Positions 51,212 through 60,107 of a stretch of 64,000 nt of DNA are shown piece after piece. The notes under the pieces are model-generated. The model did not search any database and was not told where the DNA came from. It saw only the letters and a list, made by a program, of their open reading frames with translations. The number at the start of each line of letters is the position of its first letter. The first letter of the stretch is position 1. This DNA comes from CAWIVJ01 sp963839525 (GTDB taxonomy: Bacteria > Cyanobacteriota > Vampirovibrionia > Gastranaerophilales > Gastranaerophilaceae): NCBI GenBank assembly GCA_963839525.1, contig CAWIVJ010000007.1, forward strand, positions 124,001 to 188,000. Direction: 5' to 3'. The position numbers and the translations under genes were made by a program.

Positions 51212-51631
51212 ATGAATAATTATATTAAAGAACAAGAATCATATCAAAAATCCTTAAAACTATATAATAAAAGCTTAGAAAAATTATCATTTTATACAGA
51301 AGTAGTTATTACTGTTGGGTTCGTTGGATTATTTACATTATTAAATTTGGCTCAAGATAGTATAGATAAAACAAATGGGTCTACAATTGCTTTTTATGTA
51401 TTGGTATCATTAGGCTTATTTGTAATCTGGGAAACCATAAAAATGCTTTTACTTTCGCTTGGGCAAGTAAAAGCACACTGTGACATTTATAATAAAGAAA
51501 AAAATTTTGATAATTGCTCAAAAATAATCATGGATGTAGTTTGGATAATATTTTTTATTTTAATTATTATTCCTTTGGGAAAAGCAGCAACAATAATTTT
51601 TCCTGTTTTGTTTCAATATCTAGTAAAATAA
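51212..51631 (+). CDS. small membrane protein of unknown function
   Basis: A 139-residue protein. A coiled N-terminus (NNYIKEQESYQKSLKLYNKS) precedes about four membrane spans: VVITVGFVGLFTLLNL, IAFYVLVSLGLFVIWETI, MDVVWIIFFILIIIPLG and the final TIIFPVLFQYLVK. No family recognised. It shares a bidirectional terminator with tRNA-Asp. It stands next to short degenerate frames, so it may be what remains of a small accessory locus. Confidence 0.6.
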   Translation: MNNYIKEQESYQKSLKLYNKSLEKLSFYTEVVITVGFVGLFTLLNLAQDSIDKTNGSTIAFYVLVSLGLFVIWETIKMLLLSLGQVKAHCDIYNKEKNFDNCSKIIMDVVWIIFFILIIIPLGKAATIIFPVLFQYLVK

Positions 51632-51660
51632 TTAAACTTCAAATACAAGAAAAACGCATT

Positions 51661-51688
51661 AAAAAAGCCCCTTCAAGTGGGCTTTTTT
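51661..51688. terminator. bidirectional terminator
   Basis: AAAAAAGCCC (51661-51670) and GGGCTTTTTT (51679-51688) pair over ten bases around CTTCAAGT. It serves the plus-strand membrane gene and the minus-strand tRNA-Asp. Confidence 0.92.
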
Positions 51689-51695
51689 GTAAAAA

Positions 51696-51769
51696 CGGGG
51701 ACGACGAGGCTCGAACTCGCGACCTCATGCGTGACAGGCATGCGCTCTAACCAACTGAGCTACGCCCCC
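51696..51769 (-). tRNA. tRNA-Asp (anticodon GTC)
   Basis: A 74-base cloverleaf reads GGGGGCGTAGCTCAGTTGG at its 5' end, anticodon loop CTGTCAC (anticodon GTC), T arm TCGAGCC-type, and CGTCCCC closing the acceptor with one G-T pair. The CCA end is not encoded. Reads Asp codons GAC and GAU. Confidence 0.97.
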
Positions 51770-51859
51770 TTATTTTAAATATTCATTTTTAATCTTTTAC
51801 ACAACTCTTTAAAAATAAAGCCTGTAATTCAATTATACCCACTAATTTTTTTTTTGCAA

Positions 51860-51896
51860 TAGCTGAGATTAAAAATTTAGCTTTTAATCTCAGCTA
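51860..51896. repeat. 15-bp-arm intergenic hairpin
   Basis: Perfect arms 51860-51874 and 51882-51896 around ATTTAGC, 15 bases after the stop of the ACT-like gene. The minus-strand flank after it is A-rich (from the plus-strand T-run at 51846-51855), so it lacks a proper U-tract. A weak or rho-assisted terminator is possible. Confidence 0.7.
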
Positions 51897-51910
51897 AACA
51901 TTTATACTTA

Positions 51911-52156
51911 TTATAAAAACTTCATTACTTGAATTTGAATTCCTTCTATCTTACGCAATTCTTTTTCAAATTCTTTTGCTTCTTCATCATCTATTACTTC
52001 CATTAATATGATACCATTAGATGCGCATTTGTTCTCTGATACGTCATGAAGCCCTAAACGGGTTTTAATAATACATCCGAAGTTAGTTAATGTTGCCTGA
52101 AAATCAACAGCTGTTTGTGTTCTGTTATCGAGTCTTACACCCATAATTGTTGCCAT
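51911..52156 (-). CDS. small ACT-like regulator (TM1266-like)
   Basis: An 81-residue alpha/beta protein with the beta-alpha-beta-beta-alpha-beta order of an ACT domain: TIMGVRLDNRTQTAVDFQAT, LTNFGCIIKTRLGLHDV, SNGIILMEVIDDEEAKEFEK, IEGIQIQVMKF. The pattern resembles small proteins annotated as iron-only hydrogenase system regulators (TM1266 family); the ligand is unknown. GGAGGGT precedes the ATG. No hydrogenase gene is near. It is separated from the upstream gene by a strong terminator. Confidence 0.65.
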   Translation of the reverse strand: MATIMGVRLDNRTQTAVDFQATLTNFGCIIKTRLGLHDVSENKCASNGIILMEVIDDEEAKEFEKELRKIEGIQIQVMKFL

Positions 52157-52194
52157 ATTTTACCCTCCTGCCTTATCATTATAAATTTAGCATA

Positions 52195-52237
52195 AAAAAA
52201 ATAATACTCATATTATACAAATGAGTATTATTTTTTT
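52195..52237. terminator. bidirectional terminator
   Basis: Arms 52195-52211 and 52221-52237 are perfect 17-bp complements ending in A/T runs (TAATACTCAT/ATGAGTATTA core). It ends the minus-strand gene at 52254-52571. Confidence 0.9.
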
Positions 52238-52253
52238 AATATTGAAGCGATAT

Positions 52254-52571
52254 TTAAGCAATATCTTCTTCTTCATTAGTGGCTTGAAGCTGTTTTTTCT
52301 TTAAGTTATGCACTACTGCATCGACTAAAAACTCGTAAGACTTCATATCTTTAATATCAGTTGAAAATTCTTTTACGAGAGATTCTCTGACCATCGCTTC
52401 CAGCCTATCGTTGTCAGAATTTACTTCTTTTGAACTATCAGAACATATCATCTCTATATATTCTGAGTTAATTTTGTAATCTTGCATTTGATTGAACATA
52501 AGCCACTTTAATTTAGGGCTAACCTGTTTCAATTTTTTAACTATTTTCAAATTTTTAAATCTGTTAATCAT
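52254..52571 (-). CDS. hypothetical protein, 105 residues
   Basis: The ATG at 52571 is preferred over the GTG at 52577 because AGAGGT lies just upstream. The protein is helical and charged: a basic N-terminal half (NRFKNLKIVKKLKQVSPKLK) and an acidic C-terminal half ending ATNEEEDIA, with DRLEAMVRESLVKEFSTDIK between. No family recognised. It is flanked by a terminator on its 3' side and follows glyS on the same strand after 157 bases that hold only AT-rich sequence. Confidence 0.55.
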   Translation of the reverse strand: MINRFKNLKIVKKLKQVSPKLKWLMFNQMQDYKINSEYIEMICSDSSKEVNSDNDRLEAMVRESLVKEFSTDIKDMKSYEFLVDAVVHNLKKKQLQATNEEEDIA

Positions 52572-52728
52572 GCCCACCTCTGGTGTAAGTTGTTAGTAAA
52601 TTTATTTGTAATTTCTTTCAATTAATTAAAGTATCCTAAAAAAAATTATTTACTATTTTTAGAACAATGTTTACAAAACTTAAATTCTGCTGGAAATCTT
52701 CTAATTTACAGCATTTTAACACATAATT

Positions 52729-54778
52729 CTACATTTGTAAAGTAGAAAAATCAGCAATTTTATCATATTTTTTCTTAAGCATGGTAAGCATGGCAAGTCT
52801 ATTTTGCTTAATTTTTTCGTTTTCATCCATAACTAAAACGTCTTCAAAGAATTTTTCAATCGTTGGATTTATTTCGTTAAAACTATTGAAAAGAATTTCA
52901 TAATTGTCTTCTTTTATTTGATTTATTTTACTGAAAAGATTTTTTTCAGCATCTAACTGTAAAAGATTTTCATCTATTGGTTGATTTACTTCTTCTTTTA
53001 AAATTCTGCTGATTCTGTTAGCACTCTCATTTATAGATATAAACTCCGACTTTTTAATCCATTCGGAAAGTAATGTAACTCTTTTAACAAAATCGCAAAG
53101 ATTTTCAAGCGGATTTTTATTTTTAGAACATGCCTCCAGCACATCTTTCTTGTAATTATCTGAGAGGTGAATAATCAGTCTTTGTACAAAAAATTCTTTA
53201 ATATCTTCATTTTTAGCTTCTTTTTCAGTAGTGAGAATTATAGGTACCTCAGGTCTAGGTAATTGTTCTACTGTAAAATCAATTAAATTGCATAAATTCA
53301 AAGAAAAATTTTTGTCTATAATTGTTTTTAAAATGCCTAATACAGCCCGTCTTACGCCTAGTGGGTCAGACGAGCCTGTCGGGTTTTTACCTCCACATCT
53401 GGCACTTACAAAAACCGCACAAATTGTATCAATTTTATCAGCAATTCCAACAATTTGTCCTTCAATGTCTTCTGCAAGTTCACTTTCAGCATTTAGAGGG
53501 AAATAATGTTCTTTTATCCCTTGAACAACTTTTTCGTTTTCACCTGAAATTCGTGCGTAATCAGCACCTATAAAACCCTGCAGTTCTGTAAACTCAAAAA
53601 CCAGACTTGTTGTTAAATCTGCTTTGCATAAAAGAGCTGTACGGTTTATTGTTTCAGATTTGACACCCAGCTCATCGGCGATTGTTTTCGACAATTTAAT
53701 AATTCGTCTGAGTTTTGTCATAAACCGTTCCCATTTCTTTTTGAAAAGTAACACCTTTCAATTTTTCAACATAATTTTCAAAAGGAATTTTTGTATCTTC
53801 TTTAAAAAAGAAAATAGCGTCATCAAGTCTTGCAACAATAACTCTTTCGTTTCCTGCTTTTATATTGGAAAAATCATTACCCAGATAATTTGTTATTGTA
53901 ATAAATTTATTAAGTAATTTCTCATCTTTATAAAGAGCAAAATATCTTTGATGGCTTGCCATAACTGTTACAGTAACTTTTTCGGGGATATCAAGATATT
54001 TTTCATCAAAACTGCAAACGACCGGAACAGGGTATTCGCATAAATAAGTAACTTCGTCCAATAAATCTTCGTCATAACATGTTTTTGCATCTAATTTATC
54101 AGCTTCTTTTCTCGTAAGTTCAACAATTAAAGCTTTTCTATCTTCCTGATTTACAATTACATGGGCTTTTTTAAGCTTTTGAATATATTCATCAGGGGTA
54201 TTAATTTCAACATTTGTATCAGAAAACCTGTGCCCGCGGGTAAATTTAGAAGATTTTACATCTACAATTTGGACAGGAAGTTCTTTATTATCCATAATTG
54301 AAACAATCCAACGAATAGGACGAGAAAACTTCTCATCGAAGTCTGACCAACGCATAAAATATGGTCCTTGAAGTTTTAAAACAATCTGTGATACATTCTT
54401 CTCAAGTAATTCAAAAGTTTTTTTACCTTTAGAAAAAATTTTTGCGTGTAAATAATCATTTTCTATATATGAATCTTTTTCTGCTACCTGATTTTTTTGC
54501 AAAAATCCTTTTCCGGCTTGAGTTAGGTTTTCATTTTCATCATAAGCAACTTTTTTAATCGGCCCTCTAATTATTTTTTCTTCGTCCGGTTGACTTTCAA
54601 CTAATCCTTGGACAAGAACAGCTAATCTCCGGGGGGTTGCCAAAACTTTCACCGACTCAAATTCAATTTTATTATTTTTAAAAAACTCTTCAAATCCTGA
54701 TTTTAATTGTTCAATTGCTTGCGGAATAAATTTATACGGTAATTCCTCTGTTCCTATTTCTAATAAATATTTACTCAT
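52729..54778 (-). pseudogene. glyS: glycyl-tRNA synthetase beta subunit, split by a +1 frameshift
   Basis: Beta subunit of the tetrameric bacterial GlyRS, which binds tRNA. The first part (ATG 54778) begins SKYLLEIGTEELPYKFIPQA, contains EKVTVTVMASHQRYFAL and reaches GVTFQKEMGTVYDKT. There it leaves frame and stops at 53696. The rest of the protein continues at once in the next frame (LRRIIKLSKTIADELGV, then ADLTTSLVFEFTELQGFIG and a DALR-like end) to 52729. Removing a single base near 53710 gives about 680 residues, normal for GlyS. The gene is essential, so the break is probably a sequence error or is rescued; nothing else is damaged. glyQ is not adjacent. Confidence 0.85.
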
Positions 54779-54863
54779 TCTATGCCTTTTTACTAATTTA
54801 TTTCATATAAGAATTGTATTTCAAACAAATCCATTCTTCAATAGCATACTATTTTCTAAAAAA

Positions 54864-54897
54864 GAAAAGTCTGCGAACAATTTTCAGCAGACTTTTC
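54864..54897 (-). terminator. hairpin downstream of the MSLLIF gene
   Basis: Arms 54864-54874 and 54887-54897 pair perfectly over 11 bp (GAAAAGTCTGC), 110 bases after the stop at 55008; on the minus strand TTTTTTAG follows. Confidence 0.75.
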
Positions 54898-55007
54898 GAG
54901 GTTATTTGGTTATTGTAGGGTTATAATTTCCAAATTAACTCGCCATATCAGATTAAGTATCCGATATCTATATTTAAATTTTTATATTATACAAAGATTA
55001 TTTTTTA

Positions 55008-55520
55008 CTATGCTACATATGAAGGGGCTGTATCTTTGGCTGCTTTATCTTCAGCACTTTTTACTTTATCTTCTTCAGCATCAATCATTTTTAACTTAGT
55101 TTCAATATCAGCAATTTCATTGTTGATTTTTGTTTCTTCCTTATGTAAAAGCTTTGCTTCATTATCAGCCGCCTTTTGACGTTCTTGATTATATAAGCTT
55201 GTCCATAAATATTCACTATATTGTTTTTGTTGATTTGCATTTAATTGAGTGAAAATATTTGGATTTGACATTTTCATCATTTCAAAATTACGGCTAGCAC
55301 CTGCAGTAGCAAACTGATGGGCATAACCTGCAAACCCAATCATTCTACTGAACAAAGAAGTATTTGCCAAATCATCATAAGATGTTACTCCATCAGCGAT
55401 TCTGTATGTATAATCCTGAAGATTTTCCAGCTTTCTTCTTAAATTCATAAGCGCAAGATTGTACTTCGCTTTTAAAGAAATTATTTCATGATGTCGAAAC
55501 GTGAAAATCAATAGTGACAT
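55008..55520 (-). CDS. short coiled-coil protein, MSFLVF family paralogue
   Basis: A 170-residue protein sharing both ends with the protein at 26333-26914: MSLLIFTFRHHEIISLKAKY at the start and KSAEDKAAKDTAPSYVA at the end. The body is helical (LALMNLRRKLENLQDYTYRI; KIDNEIADIETKL-like coil) with a short hydrophobic middle (SRMIGFAGYAHQF). No signal peptide. Separately promoted with a terminator. Function unknown; the conserved ends suggest assembly or export by a common system. Confidence 0.65.
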   Translation of the reverse strand: MSLLIFTFRHHEIISLKAKYNLALMNLRRKLENLQDYTYRIADGVTSYDDLANTSLFSRMIGFAGYAHQFATAGASRNFEMMKMSNPNIFTQLNANQQKQYSEYLWTSLYNQERQKAADNEAKLLHKEETKINNEIADIETKLKMIDAEEDKVKSAEDKAAKDTAPSYVA

Positions 55521-55832
55521 TTCATAACTCCTACCAAATTTGATTTAACTAACCAATTTAACCTTACTCTTATATAAAAACATTTTGTTTTTAAAAATTG
55601 ACTTTTTGACAAAATTTTTGTAACAAAACCTTAACATATCGCCTTAAAGCCAGTTATATTATTAATTTTTAGGTTCTTAAATTTTATTTACAATTTAAAA
55701 TATTTAAGAAATTCAAATAAAATAATAGCTTGTATTCTTATTATCCTCTTAATCAACCATTTAGGTGATGTTCAAATTTGTAGAATGTACACAATTGTTA
55801 TTAGGAGCGACGATTTTTTATGGAGGGATAAA
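55521..55832. other. intergenic region without recognised feature
   Basis: About 310 AT-rich bases between divergent genes. It must hold both promoters, and TTGACT/TTGACA-like words occur near 55600, but no convincing -35/-10 pair, repeat or RNA gene is seen. Confidence 0.6.
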
Positions 55833-56072
55833 ATGCAAATTATGACAAAAACAGTATTAAAAGATTCTAAGGTTCCTGTTTCTAACCATCATTACATAAG
55901 CAGACCATTAGGAAGTGATATAGAAATTGAAAATTGTTATCATTTAGATAATTCTTCGACTTACTCTTTATCTGAGGTTTTAAAGCGGCCACATCCGTTA
56001 ATTCATACATGGATGGTTTTAAGTTCAATATCAATTTGTTTTTTATCTGCTTTATTTTTTATAATATTTTAG
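55833..56072 (+). CDS. small protein with C-terminal membrane anchor
   Basis: ATG at 55833 follows GGAGGG at a good distance; the longer in-frame start at 55785 has no ribosome site. The 79 residues are polar (MTKTVLKDSKVPVSNHHYIS) until a C-terminal hydrophobic segment (WMVLSSISICFLSALFFIIF). It is therefore probably a tail-anchored inner-membrane protein. No family recognised. Confidence 0.5.
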   Translation: MQIMTKTVLKDSKVPVSNHHYISRPLGSDIEIENCYHLDNSSTYSLSEVLKRPHPLIHTWMVLSSISICFLSALFFIIF

Positions 56073-56161
56073 GATATACACTGGTTGTTACCCGGGTGTG
56101 CAATGCATAATCTATCCTTATGATTTAGATTAAGTAAAAATCTAAGCAATAAGGAGTGGAT

Positions 56162-56962
56162 ATGAGACGTATATTGATTTTGTGTATGTTTTTTTTATTA
56201 AATGCAACATCGGGAGAATCTGCTACTACGTCCTTTACGACTTTTCAACCACTTGAACCGGCTTCTTTTCAAAATTACGGCAATAATTTAACAAATATTG
56301 CCAATCCGTTTGCACAAACTGCAAATATAAATTATTACGCAATAACAAAAATTGAAAAATCTTTATTTGGCAGAACATATAAAGGACAAAATATAGCGAT
56401 AAGATTATCAAGAATTGAAAAGGCTTTATTTTCAACAACTTATCCAAATTCTAATCCTGTTCAACGGCTTGATAATATAATTTCTAATTTTAATCAAATG
56501 AATAAATACCCTAACATCTCAAAAAATACATTATCAAGAATAGAAACACGGATTTTCAACCAAAATTTTTCGCAAAACAATGTAGAACACAGAATAGAAA
56601 GGCTTGAACAAGAACTTTTTGGAGCAGTACAAAGCGGAGATATTGATTCTAGATACCAAGCAATTAAGATGGCCTATAAAAATCAAACTAAAAAATATTA
56701 TCCAACTCAAGTTGCACAAAATGGCTGGAAAGGATTAGTAAACAACTTGGGAAACACTCTCTTAGGGGGTTCAATGACAGGATTTACCCCTCCAATAAAC
56801 CCCTATAATTATAATAACGGCTACAATAAACAAATCAATCCTTTTGCTAATGGACATGGCATTTATAGAGGTTCTCGTGTAAATAACGGTCCCTGGGGAT
56901 ATAGTTATAGCGATGAATTTAACGATTTCGGCAACGGTGCCGGTGTTACTATTTTAGACTAA
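56162..56962 (+). CDS. exported protein with RIEkxLFg repeats
   Basis: ATG at 56162, six bases after AAGGAG, is preferred to the GTG at 56156. A signal peptide (RRILILCMFFLLNATSG) precedes repeats of about 35-40 residues that share a heptad-like motif: ITKIEKSLFGRTYKGQNIAI, LSRIEKALFSTTYPNSNPVQ and LSRIETRIFNQNF, HRIERLEQELFG. The remainder is Asn/Gly/Tyr-rich and probably disordered (NPYNYNNGYNKQINPF). The repeat matches exported proteins of cyanobacterial relatives that I know only by pattern. It is likely surface or envelope associated. Function unknown. Confidence 0.65.
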   Translation: MRRILILCMFFLLNATSGESATTSFTTFQPLEPASFQNYGNNLTNIANPFAQTANINYYAITKIEKSLFGRTYKGQNIAIRLSRIEKALFSTTYPNSNPVQRLDNIISNFNQMNKYPNISKNTLSRIETRIFNQNFSQNNVEHRIERLEQELFGAVQSGDIDSRYQAIKMAYKNQTKKYYPTQVAQNGWKGLVNNLGNTLLGGSMTGFTPPINPYNYNNGYNKQINPFANGHGIYRGSRVNNGPWGYSYSDEFNDFGNGAGVTILD

Positions 56963-56969
56963 ACAAGGA

Positions 56970-57242
56970 TTATTTAAGATTAAATTTTTTTTTAAACCAA
57001 TATTTAATGGCTAAAATAATTTGAGCAATTAATTTTGAGATAGAAAAATCTTCATCATTGCTAAATTCTTGCCCGTCTTTTTCAAAAGTATCTGACTCCT
57101 TTGCTTCAAAAATACTTTTATCCCTATCTTTTTTCTTCTTTTCTTCTTCTTGTTCAAAATAACCTAAATTACCAGCTCCACCATCTTGCAAAGATTGTGT
57201 TTCTTTAATTATAGGCTTGTTAAAATTAACTTCAAAACCCAT
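56970..57242 (-). CDS. small charged hypothetical protein
   Basis: A 90-residue protein: a short N-terminal segment (FEVNFNKPIIKETQSLQDGG), a highly charged middle with Glu/Lys blocks (YFEQEEEKKKKDRDKSIF) and a C-terminal amphipathic helix with aromatic and basic residues (IAQIILAIKYWFKKKFN) that may sit on the membrane. No family recognised. It converges on the repeat-protein gene with a seven-base gap. Confidence 0.5.
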   Translation of the reverse strand: MGFEVNFNKPIIKETQSLQDGGAGNLGYFEQEEEKKKKDRDKSIFEAKESDTFEKDGQEFSNDEDFSISKLIAQIILAIKYWFKKKFNLK

Positions 57243-57354
57243 AAAATAACCTCTTCTTAGAAACTTTAATTAGTATAAACTATTTTTATTATTTTGCAAA
57301 TCCCCTGAATAAATTATTTAATATTAAAGCAATTTTTGATGTATAATTTTTAAC

Positions 57355-58023
57355 ATGAAACAAAGTTCTTTATTTGATATAATTTCTCCAATAATGGTAG
57401 GTCCGTCAAGTTCACATACGGCTGGAGCCGTCAGGCTTGGGATTTTGGCTAGAAACATTTATGGATTTACTCCTAAAAAAGTTACTTTTAAATTGTATAA
57501 TTCCTATGCTCAAACCGGACGCGGGCATGGAACAGATAAGGGCCTTTTAGCAGGTGTTTTAGGCTTTCAGGTTGATGATGTGAGAATAAAAAATATTTTT
57601 GACTTGCCTGAATCAACTCAAATTGAGTATAAATTTGAGTTTTTAGAAGATTTTAACAGACATCCCAATGCTGTTGATTTTATTTTTGAAGGTACAAAAA
57701 AAATGATTATCTCCGGTAATTCAGTGGGAGCCGGAAATGTTGAAATTAAAAGCGTAAATAATTTTTCTGTTAATTTGTCAGGAGAATATAATGCACTGGT
57801 TTTAACCTATAAAGATAGACCGGGCATACTTTCAAGAGTAAGCGGGATTATTCAAAATGAAAGTATAAATATTGCCTCTTTAACAGGAGAAAGAAAAGCA
57901 AAAGGAGATGCGGCGTCTTTATGTCTTTGTCTTGATACAGCTTTAAATTACAGTACAGTTGAAAAAATCAGGCAAATTGATGATATTTATTTGGTTAGGC
58001 ACGTTGCAAAATTAGAAAGTTAG
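57355..58023 (+). CDS. sdaAB: L-serine dehydratase, beta subunit
   Basis: Regulatory subunit of the iron-sulfur L-serine deaminase (serine to pyruvate and ammonia). The 222-residue protein begins with ISPIMVGPSSSHTAGAVRLG (allosteric-site family signature) and ends with an ACT domain (VLTYKDRPGILSRVSGIIQN) that probably senses an amino acid. A TATAAT at 57342-57347 lies seven bases before the ATG with no ribosome site, so the message may be leaderless. The alpha subunit follows 15 bases later. Confidence 0.95.
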   Translation: MKQSSLFDIISPIMVGPSSSHTAGAVRLGILARNIYGFTPKKVTFKLYNSYAQTGRGHGTDKGLLAGVLGFQVDDVRIKNIFDLPESTQIEYKFEFLEDFNRHPNAVDFIFEGTKKMIISGNSVGAGNVEIKSVNNFSVNLSGEYNALVLTYKDRPGILSRVSGIIQNESINIASLTGERKAKGDAASLCLCLDTALNYSTVEKIRQIDDIYLVRHVAKLES

Positions 58024-58038
58024 TCAGGAAAAATCGGG

Positions 58039-58929
58039 ATGAAAAAGAATATAACAACATTTAGTGAATTGCTTTTGAATTGTGGTCAGGAAAGAAAAAG
58101 AACTTACGAACTCTTTCAAGAAAAAGAAGCTTTCCTGCTTGACACGAGCTTAGAAAGAATCAGGGATAAAGCTAAAAAGAGTTTAGATGCAATGAAAGAA
58201 GCTATACAAGCAGGACTAAAATCTAATGAAAAATCATTAAGCAAACAATGCGGAGATGATTGTGAAAAATTACAAAAGAGATTTAAGAACAATCCTGCAT
58301 TATTCGGCAAACTCTTTGAAAAAATAACGACTTATGCACTTGCGACGATTGAAGAAAATTTAAGAATGGGAAAAATTGTTGCTTGTCCGACAGCAGGTTC
58401 ATGTGCAATTGTACCCTCTGTATTAGTGGCTATTTCTGAAGAGCTCAATATTTCTGAAGAAGAACAGATAAATGCTCTTATAACAGCAGGAGCAATAGGG
58501 TCAATTGTAGAAAATAAAGTTGCATTAGCCGGTGCAGTAGCAGGATGCCAGGCTGAGTGCGGAGTGGCTTCTGCTATGTCGGCAGGTGCTCTGACTCAGA
58601 TTTTAGGCGGAAATGAAAAGCAAATCGTACACTCGGTTGCACTTGCACTTAAAAATGTTTTAGGTTTAACATGCGACCCTGTTGCAGGCTTGGTTGAAAT
58701 TCCCTGCGTAAAAAGAAATGCTTTTTTGGCAATATACTCAGTAACAGCAGCAGAATTGGCTTTATCTGGGATTGAAAGTAAAATCCCCCCTGATGAAATA
58801 GTTGATGCATTATCTCAGACAGGGCAGCTTATGTCTCCTATGTTAAAAGAAAGTTCTCAAGCAGGGCTTGCAAAAACAAAAACAGCGTTAAAAATTGAAC
58901 AAAAAATCTTGAAAAAGATATCAAACTAA
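58039..58929 (+). CDS. sdaAA: L-serine dehydratase, alpha subunit
   Basis: Catalytic subunit with a [4Fe-4S] cluster that activates the serine hydroxyl, as in aconitase. The cluster and active-site cysteines are seen in ACPTAGSCAIVPSVLVA, AGCQAECGVASAMSAGALTQ and LTCDPVAGLVEIPCVKRNAF. The 296-residue length is normal. It is the second gene of a two-gene operon. The enzyme is oxygen-labile, so anaerobic or microaerobic growth is likely. Confidence 0.95.
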   Translation: MKKNITTFSELLLNCGQERKRTYELFQEKEAFLLDTSLERIRDKAKKSLDAMKEAIQAGLKSNEKSLSKQCGDDCEKLQKRFKNNPALFGKLFEKITTYALATIEENLRMGKIVACPTAGSCAIVPSVLVAISEELNISEEEQINALITAGAIGSIVENKVALAGAVAGCQAECGVASAMSAGALTQILGGNEKQIVHSVALALKNVLGLTCDPVAGLVEIPCVKRNAFLAIYSVTAAELALSGIESKIPPDEIVDALSQTGQLMSPMLKESSQAGLAKTKTALKIEQKILKKISN

Positions 58930-58953
58930 ATAAATATCCCTATTTGCCAAAAA

Positions 58954-59124
58954 CTAACCTACCCTGCGCATTAAATCTGATAATTTCACATCTTTTGTTC
59001 TGATTGAAACATCTTTTTCAACAGGTGTAACGGTTTGTTTTTTAAATTGTGTTAAACCTACTTTTATCTCATCGTCTTTTTTTAACATAAATATTTTTTG
59101 CAAAAAGCTTAAAACTTTATCCAT
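58954..59124 (-). CDS. 56-residue hypothetical protein
   Basis: ATG at 59124 is preceded by AAGGAGATATATAC at good spacing. The 56 residues read DKVLSFLQKIFMLKKDDEIK and then a polar, Lys/Thr-rich second half ending LMRRVG. The composition and strong ribosome site indicate a real small gene in the 321-base gap between sdaAA and the next plus-strand gene. No family recognised. Confidence 0.6.
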   Translation of the reverse strand: MDKVLSFLQKIFMLKKDDEIKVGLTQFKKQTVTPVEKDVSIRTKDVKLSDLMRRVG

Positions 59125-59250
59125 GTATATATCTCCTTACATAAGTATATATTAAATCATATTCTTATTATCCTACATTAAAACTATTTTTGCCAATTTT
59201 TTCATCCCTATTTATGATATATTTGTATTAGGAGAAAAAAGGATGAAAAT

Positions 59251-59958
59251 TTGAATACTACTTTAGATAACAGTTTTCAGACAGATTTTAATACCGCCAT
59301 GAAAATGAGTGGAGAAAAGTACAGCTATGAAGAACTTATGACCTTTTTATCCACAGGTAAAATTTTAGAAAAACATATTGCCGCATTGGAATTAAATGAG
59401 CTTAAGTCAAAAGAAGACGCTTTAATTCTGGTTTCAAATCTTGTCGGGCAAAACGGAAAAGTAAGAGAAGCTGTTGCCTTTAAGATTAACGAACTTGCCC
59501 AAAAGTCTGAGTATTTTCCACTTTTTATTGATAAAAAAATTTTTGATATTTTACGTCAAGGGATTATGGATATTAATGGAAATGTCTGTAGACACATTAT
59601 TAGCGGAAAATGGTTTGAAAATACTCAATTTCGGATCTATCTTTGCACTAAATTACCGGAAAGTATTAATAAAATTTTAAATGAAATAAAACAACTGGAC
59701 TTTAGGACAAAGCAATACGTGCTAAGCAAAAGAAATTTTCAACTATACTGGGCTTTAGAAGCTTTATTTAATATAATTGAACAAATCGAACTAAAAGAGA
59801 TAAAAAGGATTCTCTTTGATACGGCACAATTTTCAGACTATACAATCAGAGAGAAAACTGCTAAAATATTAGCTAAAATTGATGACATTGAATTTGATGG
59901 ATTAAAAGAACAATTGAAAAATGATGAAAATTATTATGTAAGAAGGTATTTAAACTAA
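59251..59958 (+). CDS. HEAT-repeat-like helical protein
   Basis: A 235-residue helical protein built of repeating helix pairs (KHIAALELNELKSKEDALIL, VREAVAFKINELAQKS, IREKTAKILAKIDDIEFDG), which resemble HEAT-type scaffolds. The start is TTG at 59251 with AAAGGA about seven bases upstream; no ATG occurs ahead of the fold. The short ATG frame ten bases earlier stops after three codons. Function is probably protein-protein binding. No known family recognised. Confidence 0.6.
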   Translation: MNTTLDNSFQTDFNTAMKMSGEKYSYEELMTFLSTGKILEKHIAALELNELKSKEDALILVSNLVGQNGKVREAVAFKINELAQKSEYFPLFIDKKIFDILRQGIMDINGNVCRHIISGKWFENTQFRIYLCTKLPESINKILNEIKQLDFRTKQYVLSKRNFQLYWALEALFNIIEQIELKEIKRILFDTAQFSDYTIREKTAKILAKIDDIEFDGLKEQLKNDENYYVRRYLN

Positions 59959-60081
59959 GTTCCATATGACAATTTTATTCTTAGTTAAATAAAGCTATAT
60001 TCGGTATAGCCATGATATAATTAAAAAATACTAAGATTTTGTAGAAGAAAGATAAGTCAAGAATGGCTAAAGTCTTTTTGC

Positions 60082-60107
60082 TTACTTTTTCTACAGAAAA
60101 AGTAAGT
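60082..60107 (+). promoter_or_regulatory. 12-bp hairpin abutting tRNA-Arg
   Basis: Perfect arms 60082-60093 and 60096-60107 around AC. The last base of the right arm is the first base of tRNA-Arg. It could guide RNase P or form part of the 5' leader. No terminator role for an upstream gene is obvious, because no T-run follows. Confidence 0.55.

Noticed and set aside
51860..51896. Intergenic hairpin as a normal intrinsic terminator of the ACT-like gene
   Set aside because: The strand that would need a U-tract has A-rich sequence after the stem, so it is listed as a hairpin only.
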